A DNA stretch of 64,000 nt, taken from contig VJWM01000019.1 of assembly GCA_010909165.1 (NCBI GenBank), positions 1 to 64,000 on the forward strand, given 5' to 3'. This DNA is from Anthoceros angustus (lineage: Eukaryota > Streptophyta > Anthocerotopsida > Anthocerotales > Anthocerotaceae). The first letter of the stretch is position 1. Each line of letters begins with the position of its first letter. A program made the translations under genes and the position numbers. Under the pieces are notes generated by a model. The model was not told the DNA's origin and ran no database searches. It was given only the letters and a program-made list of their open reading frames with translations. Positions 46,601 to 59,463 of the stretch are shown here, piece by piece.

Positions 46601-47080
46601 ATACTATAGTTAGCTCATGGCCCTTTATAAAGGTTTAGCGGCCTAGAATTCATAAGAAACACACTATAGTTAGCTCATGGCCCTTTATAAAGGTTTGGCG
46701 GCCTAGTATTCAAAAGTTCTATGCGTTAGCTCATGTGTTTCGTTCTTCACTTGTGGTGTAAAGTATATCTCAACATCAAGATATTATATGTTTTGTGTCC
46801 TATATATTTTGCTACGTGTCGACTTTATGTGTTTCGTTCCACACTTGTCGATAAAGCATATCTCAACAACGTATGAAAAGATTATAATTGCATCACCTAT
46901 ATTTGAAGATATACATGTATTAGCTCTTCAATTGAGCACCTTCGATTACTAGCTTTTAATTGAGTTTACCCAGAGATAGTAGGTCCTCCATTAAAGATTC
47001 TTCTCTAGCTTATTAATAAGCTTTCAATACCAATATATTGGACTTGTTATATTGGTACTTGTGGAGTGAACAATTCACGA
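43631..47080 (+). repeat. Spacer between copies 7 and 8, with a 1.1 kb tandem duplication
   Basis: At 44908-44913 the sequence jumps from the GAGGCCAC of the upstream frame back to GGCCACGCGCACATG in the 3' flank, so about 1.09 kb (3' flank, triple repeat, 110-bp modules) is present twice (about 43820-44913 and 44914-46010). The shared bases at the join are GGCCAC. The promoter side is standard, with CCTTTATAAAGG at about 46621 and 46681. Confidence 0.9.
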
Positions 47081-48486
47081 ATGAAGATAACAAACTCATC
47101 AACTTCGAGAGTTCTAAGAGGATACAATATCCGGTTCTCCACACTCGATTCCAAAACCAATCACATACTCAAGATGGCGAGTGGTCCTTTACGTGCACCT
47201 CAATGTCTTCCGACGATTTCCCTTCCAACAGTTGAAGCAAAAGAGTCGGGATATGGGTGGTCAGATGCACCCATGCCTTGGCCGGGTCCAAACGACATGT
47301 GGATGTGGAAAAGTTTCGTAAGCCTCAAAACGTGATCCATATTGGGCGAGTAGATCTTTGACCGCTCCACTAGCGTTTTGCAAGAATAGCGAAAGGAGCA
47401 AGACCTTTAAGAGCAAGGAAGCATTCGCAGATATATGAAAAGAAAATTATCCGTAATTAGATGTGGATGATTTTTCTTATCTTTTCAATGGAAAGTGCCT
47501 ATCAAAATTGAAGTTGACGACTCTATTGATCGGAGAGAAGACAAAGATAAAGTCGACATCGAATACAAAGCATCATCAAGACTTACTTTGTGTGGACTCA
47601 CTTCTTAATGAATCGACATCGGCGACTTTGGAAAAGTCATATGTACAAGAAGGAAGAGGAAGACTCGATGGCAGATGCGGATTTGAAGCGTTTTCGGTGC
47701 AAAGTTCATGTCAACATCCTCATCTTTGAAGAGGTCGCTCACGAGTCCAACCACGGTAATGATTTTGAGAGCAAGAAAACCGCGAAAAACCTAGACAATT
47801 TGCAAAGAAACCTCTTGTAGAGCCATCGCCTTCCCAAGAAGGTAGCTTGCCTCAAGCAAGTCTTGTGCGGGTGGATACGGTGGTGAAGCCGCCATCTTAC
47901 CTTCTCGCCTATTTCAAGGAGGCTCATGGCGAGCCTGACCGTGGTCTCTGGAGCCGCTTATGAAAGAAATGTTTTGGGCTTGGTATGGTCGGGAGAGAAT
48001 ATGTTTGAAGACAGGCATGGAAATAACAGAGGATGCCTACATCAAAAACATTTGGACCGCCAGAGACTATGAAGTGGTGTGCAAACAATGGATACGAGGA
48101 ACCAAAGGCGCCTAGCTTGGAGGAAGCATCTAGATGCGTGAAGATGTTGGTGAGAAAATCTTCAATCAATGACATAGATTATAATCCCGAGGTGGAAGTA
48201 GATGAGGACGCAATTCAAGACGTGGATGATGATGTACATGAAGAACACGAACAATCGGATAAAGACTTTAGTAATGGAGAAAATGTAGGTATTAAGATGA
48301 TGAGCAATTGGAGGAAGACTTAAATATCAAAGAGGGTTTTCACATTCATGGAAGACTTAAATTATGAAGTACACCGACCAAGACTTAAGTAATGAAGAAG
48401 ATATTGATGAAGAATTAAATGATGGAGAAGATTGTGACAAAGACTTAAGTAATGAAGAAGATTTTGAGGAAGACTTTAGTGATTGA
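47081..48486 (+). CDS. Array MBD-like/U-box gene, copy 8
   Basis: Full span. Open pieces are 47463-47729 and 47590-47820 (overlapping frames in the linker) and 48033-48323 (distal U-box MKWCANNGYEEPKAPSLEEA to the acidic DDVHEEHEQSDKDF). It also lacks the TG of the Pro-Val-Thr codons near 47936, which breaks the U-box core. Frames switch at CAG/CTG sites as elsewhere. Confidence 0.72.
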
Positions 48487-50859
48487 AAGAGATTCGATGA
48501 AGACTCAAGTAATTAAGGAGACACTCACGAATTCATGATGAAGTCAAGGTCGAGTATGAAGCATTGTACAATGAATGATAAAATATTGATCTAAGGAATA
48601 TGTACGAGGTATGCATAAGGACAAGAACAAAAGTTTGACCGTTTATAGCTTTTGCGATGGAGTTGGCCACGCACATGTATGGCTCTTTGTCCTTACTTAC
48701 TTGGCCTGGAGTTCCGGTGAACCCTAAGCCCACGAAGGGGTAGGAGCTACAAACAAGAATTGCAAGGGCTCCTCATGAGCGGATGGAAGAAATTATTCAT
48801 GAGCATGGATGGCATGCTCGATGGAGGCTAGGGTGGCAAGCTTGTGAGTTCAACCTATCCCACTTGCGTTGTGTATGGACACCGCCTACTGACATTCCCT
48901 TCATTGGCTGCCTTTTTGCTTCCTACAGAAAGCCCTTTGAAACAGTCACCGATCTCCGGATAAATTGTCGCCACGCTTTAGAATTGCAACCGAGCCCATG
49001 ATGGGGTGTGTTCGACGATCCTCTTGTACCTCACTTGCTTTCCCTCTTTCATTACCACGCTTCCAAAACCTAACACCTTGATTGTCCTTGGCGTGTGCTC
49101 CCCAAAGAAAGAAAAGGAGGAGGGAATAGCGCTAGCCTCGAGCTGCAAAGGTCTTCTCGACAGCCCATCTCACCTCCTCCATGCTCTGTATGCGATGCTC
49201 AATCAGATGTAGGAATTCAAAATATAGGAATCTGGGACGTACGCATCTGGGTGATGTCACTGCAAGTTACTTTGTGATAGCTAGATTGATGATGGTAGAC
49301 ATAGTTACTATTTGGAACCTCACTTGGAGGCTATAAAAGAGGGATGGTGGATTGCTCCATATGCAGCACAATCGAAATGATGTGTTGAGACATGTGTAAG
49401 AGCATGGTTAATTAGTTTTAATTGTACGACAAATGACATGATAGGTTGAGACATGTACAAGAGCATGCACAATTTGGATAAATGACATGATATGTTGAGA
49501 CATGTATAAGAGCATGCCTAATTTGTTTTAATTATATGATAAATGTATATTTTTCCCCAAGAGGGAATGGAAAACCTATAACAACGATACAATACAAAGA
49601 ATCAAGAGTGTTCTACAAAGAATCAAGAGTGTTTTCCGTTGGTACGGTCTAGGTGTCACTTTCTCCCCAAGAGGGAATGGAAAACCTATAACAACGATAC
49701 AATACAAAGAATCAAGAGTGTTCTTGTTGGTACGGTCTAGGTGTCACGTTAAGATAAAGATCACAAGACCGAGGCCACTGAGCTCGAAATTGCATGCTAC
49801 TTGGTTCTTGCGAGTCACGGTGCGCACGACTTCAAGCAATACCATGCCATAGTGAGGAAGATGATAAAAGACCACAAAGATCGACGAAATGATGATGATG
49901 TCGTGTCACGCGCGCATATGACCTCGAGCAAGACCACGCCTCGGTGAGGGTTAGAGCCTCACCATGCTTGTAAGATGTCTTGGAGCAAAACGTGTTGAAG
50001 TAGGACACGGAGAGAAGACGAAGATGAAGTCATTGTCGGATAATGAATGACAACATACACGTACTAGTCGTATGAAAATATTAGGATTACATTGCATATA
50101 CTTAAAGAGAGAGCTTAATATAAGCGTCTTAATTGAGCCTACTTGGAGATCATAGCTCTTTAATTGAGCTTGGTCGATACGGTAGCTTACTCGAGATAGA
50201 TTAGGAAGGATGTCATTCCAAGTGAGGGTCATTATGTTGTAAGATTAAGAAAAATTGGACCCAAGTGAAGATTATTGCATTAGAAAGTTAAATTGTTGTA
50301 AGTAGCTACTATTCTAAATTTGGAGCATAGTGTAATAGTAGTATTCTAAGCATAATAATAACATAAAATGAACAATACTATAGTTAGCTCATGGCCCTTT
50401 ATAAAGGTTTAGCGGCCTAGAATTCATAAGAAACACTGTACTATAGTTAGCTCATGGCCCTTTATAAAGGTTTGGCGGCCTAGTATTCAAAAGTTCTATG
50501 CGTTAGCTCATGTGTTTCGTTCTTCACTTGTGGTGTAAAGTATATCTCAACATCAAGATATTATATGTTTTGTGTCCTATATATTTTGCTACGTGTCGAC
50601 TTTATGTGTTTCGCTCCACACTTGTCGCATAAAGCATATCTCAACAACGATGAAAAGATTATAATTGCATCACCTATATTTGAAGATATACATGTATTAG
50701 CTCTTCAATTGAGCCTACTTGGAGATCATAGCTCTTTAATTGAGTTTACCCGAGATAGTAGGTCCTCCATTAAAGATTCTTCTCTAGCTTATTAATAAGC
50801 TTTCAATACCAATATATTGGACTTGTTATATTGGTACTTGTGGAGTGAACAATTCACGA
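48487..50859 (+). repeat. Spacer between copies 8 and 9 (reference layout)
   Basis: Clearest example of the spacer. 3' flank: 48487-49260. Triple TTGAGACATG repeat, unit about 55 bp: 49384-49548. 110-bp module duplicated: 49555-49750. Conserved short frame: about 49780-49930. AT-rich promoter side: 50090-50820. At 49195-49262 it keeps CAG/CTG bases (GCTCTGTATGCG, AATCAGATG, CATCTGGGTG, CACTGCAAG) that other spacers show as CG or CCG. Confidence 0.9.
50396..50470 (+). promoter_or_regulatory. Paired TATA-bearing palindrome upstream of each array gene
   Basis: CCTTTATAAAGG, a perfect 12-bp palindrome, occurs at 50396-50407 and 50459-50470 within a direct duplication of about 63 bp that also carries TAGTTAGCTCATGG and GCGGCCTAG. 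It contains TATAAA and lies 390-465 bp before the gene's ATG. The same pair precedes every complete array gene. A dual TATA promoter is plausible; transcription is not shown. Confidence 0.5.
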
Positions 50860-52275
50860 ATGAAGATAACAAACTCATCAACTTCGAGAGTTCTAAGAGG
50901 ATACAATATCCGTTCTCCACACTCGATTCCAAAACCAATCACATACTCAAGATGGCCGAGTGGTCCTTTACGCACCTCAATGTCTTCCAGACGATTTCCC
51001 CTTCCAACAGCTTGAAGCAAAAGAGTCGGGATATGGGTGGTCAGTATGCACCCATGCCTTGGCCGGTCCAAACGACATGTGGATGTGGAAAGTTTCTGGT
51101 AAGCCTCAAAAACGTGATCCATATTGGGCGAGTAGATCTTTGACTGCTCCACTAGCATTTTACAAGAATAGCGAAAGGAGCAAGATCTTTAAGAGCAAGG
51201 AAAGCATTCGCAGATATATGAAAGAAAATTATCCAGAATTAGATGTGGATGATTTTTTCTTATCTTTTCAATGGAAAGTACCTATCAAAATTGAAGTTGA
51301 CGAACTATTGATACTGGAGAGAAGACAAAGATAAAGTCAACGTCAAATACAAAGCATCAGCAAGACTTACTTTGTGTGGACTCACTTCTTAATGAATCGA
51401 CATCGGCGCCTTTGGAAAAGTCATATGTACAGCAAGGAAGAGGAAGACTCGATGACGCAGATGCGGATTTGAAGCGTTTTTCAGGTGCAAAGTTCATGTC
51501 AACATCCTCATCTTTGAAGAGGTCGCTCACAGAGTCCAACCACAGTAATGATTTTGAGAGCAAGAAAACCGCGAAAAAACCTAGACAATTTGCAAAGAAA
51601 CCTCTTGTAGAGCCATCGCCTTCCCAAGAAGGTAGCTTGCCTCAAGCAAGTCTTGTGCGGGTGGATACGGTGGTGAAGCCGCCATCTTACCTTCTCTCGC
51701 CTATTTCAAGGAGGCTCATGGCGAGCCTGACCGTGGTCTCTGGAGCCGCTTAAAAGAAATGTTTTGGGCTTGGTATGGTCGGGAGAGAATATGTTTGAAG
51801 ACATGGAAATAACAGAGGATGCCTACATCAAAAACATTTGGACTGCCAGAGACTATGAAGTGGTGTGCAAACAATGGATACGAGGAACCAAAGGCGCCTA
51901 GCTTGGAGGAAGCATCTAGATGCGTGAAGATGTTGGTGAGAAAATCTTCAATCAATGACATAGATTATAATCCCGAGGTGGAAGTAGATGAGGACGAATT
52001 ATCAAGACGTGGATGATGATGTACATGAAGAACACGAACAATCGGATAAAGACTTTAGTAATGGAGAAAATGTAGGTATTAAGACCGATGAGCAATTGGA
52101 GGAAGACTTAAATATCAAAGAGGGTTTTCACATTCATGGAAGACTTAAATTATGAAGTACACCGACCAAGACTTAAGTAATGAAGAAGATATTGATGAAG
52201 AATTAAATGATGGAGAAGATTGTGACAAAGACTTTAAGTAATGAAGAAGATTTTGAGGAAGACTTTAGTGATTGA
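50860..52275 (+). CDS. Array MBD-like/U-box gene, copy 9 (most diverged, fewest lost CAG/CTG)
   Basis: Full span. The frame 51376-51753 is open from the linker (SATLEKSY-like text, LKRSLTESNHSNDF, KKPRQFAKKP) into the U-box start. It keeps CAG/CTG at many sites lost elsewhere (ATCCAGAATTAG, TCAGGTGC, CACAGAGTCC, GACTGCTCC). Between about 51150 and 51420 it also has real base changes against other copies, mostly C-to-T or G-to-A (for example GCATTTTAC for GCGTTTTGC, AGATCTTT for AGACCTTT). That makes it the best candidate for a distinct older copy. Confidence 0.78.
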
Positions 52276-55200
52276 AAGAGATTCGATGAAGACTCAAGTA
52301 ATTAAGGAGACACTCACGAATTCATGATGAAGTCAAGGTCGAGTATGAAGCATTGTACAATGAATGATAAAATATTGATCTAAGGAATATGTACGAGGTA
52401 TGCATAAGGACAAGAACAAAAGTTTGACCGTTTATAGCTTTTGCGATGGAGTTGGCCACGCGCACATGTATGGCTCTTTGTCCTTACTTACTTGGCCCTG
52501 TGGAGTTCCGGTGAACCCTAAGCCCACGAAGGGGGTAGGAGCTACAAACAAGAATTTCAAGGGCTCCTCATGAGCGGATGGAAGAAATTATTCATGAGCA
52601 TGGATGGCATGCTCAGTATGGAGGCTAGGGTGGCAAGCTTGTGAGTTCAACCTATCCCACTTGCGTTGTGTATGGACACCGCCTACTTCGTACATTCCCT
52701 TCACTGGCTGCCTTTTTTTGCTTCCTACAGGAAAGCCCTTTGAAACAGGTCACTGATCTCCAGATAAATTGTCGTCACGCTTTAGAATTTGCAACCGAGC
52801 CCATGATGGGGTGTGTTCTGACGATCCTCTTGTACCTCACTTGCTTTCCCTCTTTCAGTACAACGTTTCCAAAACCTAACACCTTGATTGTCCTTGGCAG
52901 TGTGCTCCCCCGAGCAAAGAAAAGGAGGAGGGGAATAGCGCTAGCTGCCTGAGCTGCAAAGGTCTTCTCGACAGCCCATCTCACCTCCTCCATGCTCGTA
53001 TGCGATGCTCAATCGGATGTAGGAATTCAAAATATAGGAATCCGGACGACGCATCCGGGTGATGTCACGCAAGTTACTTTGTGATAGCTAGATTGATGAT
53101 GGTAGACATAGTTACTATTTGGAACCTCACTTGGAGGCTACAATAGAGGGATGGTGGATTGCTCCATATGCGACAATCGAAATGATGTGTTGAGACATGT
53201 GTAAGAGCATGGTTAATTAGTTTTAATTGTACGACAAATGACATGATAGGTTGAGACATGTACAAGAGCATGCACAATTTGGATAAATGACATGATATGT
53301 TGAGACATGTATAAGAGCATGCCTAATTTGTTTTAATTATATGATAAATGTATATTTTTCCCCAAGAGGAATGGAAAACCTATAACAACGATACAATACA
53401 AAGAATCAAGAGTGTTCTACAAAGAATCAAGAGTGTTTTCCGTTGGTACGGTCTAGGTGTCACTTTCTCCCCAAGAGGAATGGAAAACCTATAACAACGA
53501 TACAATACAAAGAATCAAGAGTGTTCTTGTTGGTACGGTCTAGGTGTCACGTTAAGATAAAAGATCACAAGATCGAGGCCACTGAGCTCGAAATTGCATG
53601 CTACTTGGTTCTTGCGAGTCACGGTGTCGACTTCAAGCAATACCATGCCATAGTGAGGAAGATGATAAAAGACCACAAAGATCGACGAAATGATGATGAT
53701 GTCGTGTCACGCGTGCATATGACCTCGAAAGCAAGTACCACGCCTCGGTGAGGGTTAGAGCCTCACCATGCTTGTAAGATGTCTTGGAGCAAAACGTGTT
53801 GAAGTAGGACACGGAGAGAAGACGAAGATGAAGTCATTGTCGGATAATGAATGACAACATACACGTACTAGTCGTATGAAAATATTAGGATTACATTGCA
53901 TATACTTAAAGAGAGAGCTTAATATAAGCGCCTTAATTGAGCCTACTTGGAGATCATAGCTCTTTAATTGAGCCTACTTGGAGATCATAGCTCTTTAATT
54001 GAGTTTACCCGGAGATAGATTAGGAAGGATGTCATTCCAAGTGAGGGTCATTATGTTGTAAGATTAAGAAAAATTGGACCCAAGTGAAGATTATTGCATT
54101 AGAAAGTTAAATTGTTGTAAGTAGCTACTATTCTAAATTTGGAGCATAGTGTAATAGTAGTATTCTAAGCATAATAATAACATAAAATGAACAATACTAT
54201 AGTTAGCTCATGGCCCTTTATAAAGGTTTAGCGGCCTAGAATTCATAAGAAACACTGTACTATAGTTAGCTCATGGCCCTTTATAAAGGTTTGGCGGCCT
54301 AGTATTCAAAAGTTCTATGCGTTAGCTCATGTGTTTCGTTCTTCACTTGTGGTGTAAAGTATATCTCAACATCAAGATATTATATGTTTTGTGTCCTATA
54401 TATTTTTCCCAAGAGGGAATGGAAAACCTATAACAACGATACAATACAAAGAATCAAGAGTGTTCTACAAAGAATCAAGAGTGTTTTCCGTTGGTACGGT
54501 CTAGGTGTCACTTTCTCCCCAAGAGGGAATGGAAAACCTATAACAACGATACAATACAAAGAATCAAGAGTGTTCTTGTTGGTACGGTCTAGGTGTCACG
54601 TTAAGATAAAAGATCACAAGATCGAGGCCACTGAGCTCGAAATTGCATGCTACTTGGTTCTTGCGAGTCACGGTGTCGACTTCAAGCAATACCATGCCAT
54701 AGTGAGGAAGATGATAAAAGACCACAAAGATCGGCGAAATGATGATGTCGTGTCACCGCGCATATGACCTCGGCGGTACCACGCCTCGGTGAGGGTTAGA
54801 GCCTCACCATGCTTGTAAGATGTCTTGGAGCAAAACGTGTTGAAGTAGGACCGGAGAGAAGACGAAGATGAAGTCATTGTCGGATAATGAATGACAACAT
54901 ACACGCATTAGTCGTATGAAAATATTAGGATTACATTGCATATACTTAAAGAGAGAGCTTAATATAAGCGTCTTAATTGAGCCTACTTGGAGATCATAGC
55001 TCTTTAATTGAGCTTGGTCGGTAGCTTACTCGAGATAGATTAGGAAGGATGTCATTCCAAGTGAGGGTCATTATGTTGTAAGATTAAGAAAAATTGGACC
55101 CAAGTGAAGATTATTGCATTAGAAAGTTAAATTGTTGTAAGTAGCTACTATTCTAAATTTGGAGCATAGTGTAATAGTAGTATTCTAAGCATAATAATAA

Positions 55201-55697
55201 CATAAAATGAACAATACTATAGTTAGCTCATGGCCCTTTATAAAGGTTTAGCGGCCTAGAATTCATAAGAAACACTGTACTATAGTTAGCTCATGGCCCT
55301 TTATAAAGGTTTGGCGGCCTAGTATTCAAAAGTTCTATGCGTTAGCTCATGTGTTTCGTTCTTCACTTGTGGTGTAAAGTATATCTCAACATCAAGATAT
55401 TATATGTTTTGTGTCCTATATATTTTGCTACGTGTCGACTTTATGTGTTTCGTTCCACACTTGTCGCATAAAGCATATCTCAACAACGTATGAAAAGATT
55501 ATAATTGCATCACCTATATTTGAAGATATACATGTATTAGCTCTTCAATTGAGCCTACTTGGAGATCATAGCTCTTTAATTGAGTTTACCCAGATAGTAG
55601 GTCCTCCATTAAAGATTCTTCTCTAGCTTATTAATAAGCTTTCAATACCAATATATTGGACTTGTTATATTGGTACTTGTGGAGGAACAATTCACGA
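52276..55697 (+). repeat. Expanded spacer between copies 9 and 10 (about 1.05 kb duplicated)
   Basis: After a standard start (less eroded: CACTGATCTCCAGATAA at about 52752) it carries a mosaic promoter side: a 31-bp direct repeat of GAGCCTACTTGGAGATCATA (about 53939-54000) joined at GGAGATAG (54011-54018). Then at about 54396-54406 it jumps from CCTATATATTTTT back to the 110-bp module. Both joins have the same form as those at 36.88 and 35.65 kb. Two sets of paired CCTTTATAAAGG elements result. Confidence 0.88.
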
Positions 55698-57117
55698 ATG
55701 AAGATAACAAACTCATCAACTCGAGAGTTCGGAAGAGGATACAATATCCGTTCTCCACACTCGATTCCAAAACCAATCACATACTCGAAGATGGCCAGAG
55801 TGGTCCTTTACGTGCACCTCAATGTCTTCCAGACGATTTCCCCCTTCCAACAGTTGAAGCAAAAGAGTCAGGATATGGGTGGCCATATGCACCCATGCCT
55901 TGGCCGGGTCCAAACGACATGTGGATGTGGAAAGTTTCTGGTAAGCCTCAAAAACGTGATCCATATTGGGCGAGTAGATCTTTGACTGCTCCACTAGCGT
56001 TTTGCAAGAATAGCGAAAAGAGCAAGACCTTTAAGAGCAAGGAAAGCATTCGCAGATATATGAAAGAAAATTATCCAGAATTAGATGTGGATGATTTTTT
56101 CTTATCTTTTCAATGGAAAGTGCCTATCAAAATTGAAGTTGACGACTCTATTGATCGGAGAGAAGACAAAGATAAAGTCGACATCGAATACAAAGCATCA
56201 TCAAGACTTACTTTGTGTGGACTCACTTAATGAATCGACATCGGCGACTTTGGAAAAGTCATATGTACAAAGAAGGAAGAGGAAGACTCGATGACGCAGA
56301 TGCGGATTTGAAGCGTTTTGTGCAAAGTTCATGTCAACATCCTCATCTTTGAAGAGGTCGCTCACAGAGTCCAACCACGGTAATGATTTTGAGAGCAAGA
56401 AAACCGAAAAACCTAGACAATTTGCAAAGAAACCTCTTGTAGAGCCATCGCCTTCCCAAGAAGGTAGCTTGCCTCAAGCAAGTCTTGTGCGGGTGGATAC
56501 GGTGGTGAAGCCGCCATCTTACCTTCTCCGCCTATTTCAAGGAGGCTCATGGCGAGCCTGTGACCGTGGTCTCTGGAGCCGCTTAAAAGAAATGTTTTGG
56601 GCTTGGTATGGTCGGGAGAGAATATGTTTGAAGACAGGCATGGAAACAACAGAGGATGCCTACATCAAAAACATTTGGACTGCCAGAGAGACTATGAAGT
56701 GGTGTGCAAACAATGGATACGAGGAACCAAAGGCGCCTAGCTTGGAGGAAGCATCTAGATGCGTGAAGATGTTGGTGAGAAAATCTTCAATCAATGACAT
56801 AGATTATAATCCTGAGGTGGAAGTAGATGAGGACGCAATTACTGAAGACGTGGATAATGATGTACATGAAGAACACGAACAATCGGATAATGGCTTTAGT
56901 AATGGAGAAAATGTAGGTATTAAGGCTGATGAGCAATTGGAGGAAGACTTAAATATCCAAGAGGGTTTTCAAATTCATGGAAGACTTAAATTATGAAGTA
57001 CACCGGACCAAGACTTAAGTAATGAAGAAGATATTGATGAAGAATTAAATGATGGAGAAGATTGTGACAAAGACTTTAAGTAATGAAGAAGATTTTGAGG
57101 AAGACTTTAGTGATTGA
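55698..57117 (+). CDS. Array MBD-like/U-box gene, copy 10 (reference copy)
   Basis: Predicted product about 470 residues. Residues 1-70: Ser/acidic, then GYGWPYAPMPWPGPNDMW. Residues about 74-140: MWKVSGKPQKRDPYW ... TFKSKESIRRYMKENYPEL ... SFQWKVP, with the D-x-Y-W and F-K-S-K-x-x-x-x-R-Y-M pattern of MBD domains; this match is weak. Residues about 225-260: basic linker KKTEKPRQFAKKP. Residues about 270-350: U-box (E2-binding, ubiquitin transfer), ending IKNIWTARETMKWCANNGYE. Residues about 370-473: strongly acidic tail. Open pieces are 55780-56230 and 56331-56996; breaks fall at the short Leu-Leu-Asn segment (56226) and at the U-box Cys codon (56528). A nuclear chromatin-linked ubiquitin ligase would fit, as inference. 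Confidence 0.8.
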
Positions 57118-59463
57118 AAGAGATTCGATGAAGACTCAAGTAATTAAGGAGACACTCACGAATTCATGATGAAGTCAAGGTCAGTATGAAGCATTGTACA
57201 ATGAATGATAAAATATTGATCTAAGGAATATGTACGAGGTATGCATAAGGACAAGAACAAAAGTTTGACCGTTTATAGCTTTTGCGATGGAGTTGGCCAC
57301 GCACATGTATGGCTCTTTGTCCTTACTTACTTGGCCTGCGGAGTTCGGTGAACCCTAAGCCCACGAAGGGGTAGGAGCTACAAACAAGAATTGCAAGGGC
57401 TCCTCATGAGCGGATGGAAGAAATTATTCATGAGCATGGATGGCATGCTCGATGGAGGCTAGGGTGGCAAGCTTGTGAGTTCAACCTATCCCACTTGCGT
57501 TGTGTATGGACACCGCCTACTGACATTCCCTTCATTGGCTGCCTTTTTGCTTCCTGAAAGCCCTTTGAAACAGTCACCGATCTCCGGATAAATTGTCGCC
57601 ACGCTTTAGAATTGCAACCGAGCCCATGATGGGGTGTGTTCGACGATCCTCTTGTACCTCACTTGCTTTCCCTCTTTCATTACCACGCTTCCAAAACCTA
57701 ACACCTTGATTGTCCTTGGCGGTGCTCCCCAAAGAAAGAAAAGGAGGAGGAATAGCGCTAGCTGCAAAGGTCTTCTCGACAGCCCATCTCACCTCCTCCA
57801 TGCTCGTATGCGATGCTCAATCGATGTAGGAATTCAAAATATAGGAATCCGGACGACGATCCGGGTGATGTCACCGCAAGTTACTTTGTGATAGCTAGAT
57901 TGATGATGGTAGACATAGTTACTATTTGGAACCTCACTTGGAGGCTACAATAGAGGGATGGTGGATTGCTCCATATGCAGACAATCGAAATGATGTGTTG
58001 AGACATGTGTAAGAGCATGGTTAATTAGTTTTAATTGTCGACAAATGACATGATAGGTTGAGACATGTACAAGAGCATGCACAATTTGGATAAATGACAT
58101 GATATGTTGAGACATGTATAAGAGCATGCCTAATTTGTTTTAATTATACGATAAATGTATATTTTTCCCCAAGAGGGAATGGAAAACCTATAACAACGAT
58201 ACAATACAAAGAATCAAGAGTGTTCTACAAAGAATCAAGAGTGTTTTCCGTTGGTACGGTCTAGGTGTCACTTTCTCCCCAAGAGGGAATGGAAAACCTA
58301 TAACAACGATACAATACAAAGAATCAAGAGTGTTCTTGTTGGTACGGTCTAGGTGTCACGTTAAGATAAAGATCACAAGATCGAGGCCACTGAGCTCGAA
58401 ATTGCATGCTACTTGGTTCTTGCGAGTCACGGTGCGACTTCAAGCAATACCATGCCATAGTGAGGAAGATGATAAAAGACCACAAAGATCGAAATGATGA
58501 TGATGTCGTGTCACCGCGCATATGACCTCGAGCGTACCACGCCTCGGTGAGGGTTAGAGCCTCACCATGCTTGTAAGATGTCTTGGAGCAAAACGTGTTG
58601 AAGTAGGACATCGGAGAGAAGACGAAGATGAAGTCATTGTCGGATAATGAATGATGACAACATACACGTACTAGTCGTATGAAAATATTAGGATTACATT
58701 GCATATACTTAAAGAGAGAGCTTAATATAAGCGTCTTAATTGAGCCTACTTGGAGATCATAGCTCTTTAATTGAGCTTGGTCGATACGGTAGCTTACTCG
58801 AGATAGATTAGGAAGGATGTCATTCCAAGTGAGGGTCATTATGTTGTAAGATTAAGAAAAATTGGACCCAAGTGAAGATTATTGCATTAGAAAGTTAAAT
58901 TGTTGTAAGTAGCTACTATTCTAAATTTGGAGCATAGTGTAATAGTAGTATTCTAAGCATAATAATAACATAAAATGAACAATACTATAGTTAGCTCATG
59001 GCCCTTTATAAAGGTTTAGCGGCCTAGAATTCATAAGAAACACTGTACTATAGTTAGCTCATGGCCCTTTATAAAGGTTTGGCGGCCTAGTATTCAAAAG
59101 TTCTATGCGTTAGCTCATGTGTTTCGTTCTTCACTTGTGGTGTAAAGTATATCTCAACATCAAGATATTATATGTTTTGTGTCCTATATATTTTGCTACG
59201 TGTCGACTTTATGTGTTTCGTTCCACACTTGTCGATAAAGCATATCTCAACAACGTATGAAAAGATTATAATTGCATCACCTATATTTGAAGATATACAT
59301 GTATTAGCTCTTCAATTGAGCCTACTTGGAGATCATAGCTCTTTAATTGAGTTTACCCAGATAGTAGGTCCTCCATTAAAGATTCTTCTAGCTTATTAAT
59401 AAGCTTTCAATACCAATATATTGGACTTGTTATATTGGTACTTGTGGAGTGAACAATTCACGA
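57118..59463 (+). repeat. Spacer between copies 10 and 11
   Basis: Standard 2.35 kb spacer. The triple repeat is at about 57993-58160, the duplicated 110-bp module at about 58168 and 58278, the conserved short frame at about 58390-58520, and CCTTTATAAAGG at about 59002 and 59065. Confidence 0.88.
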
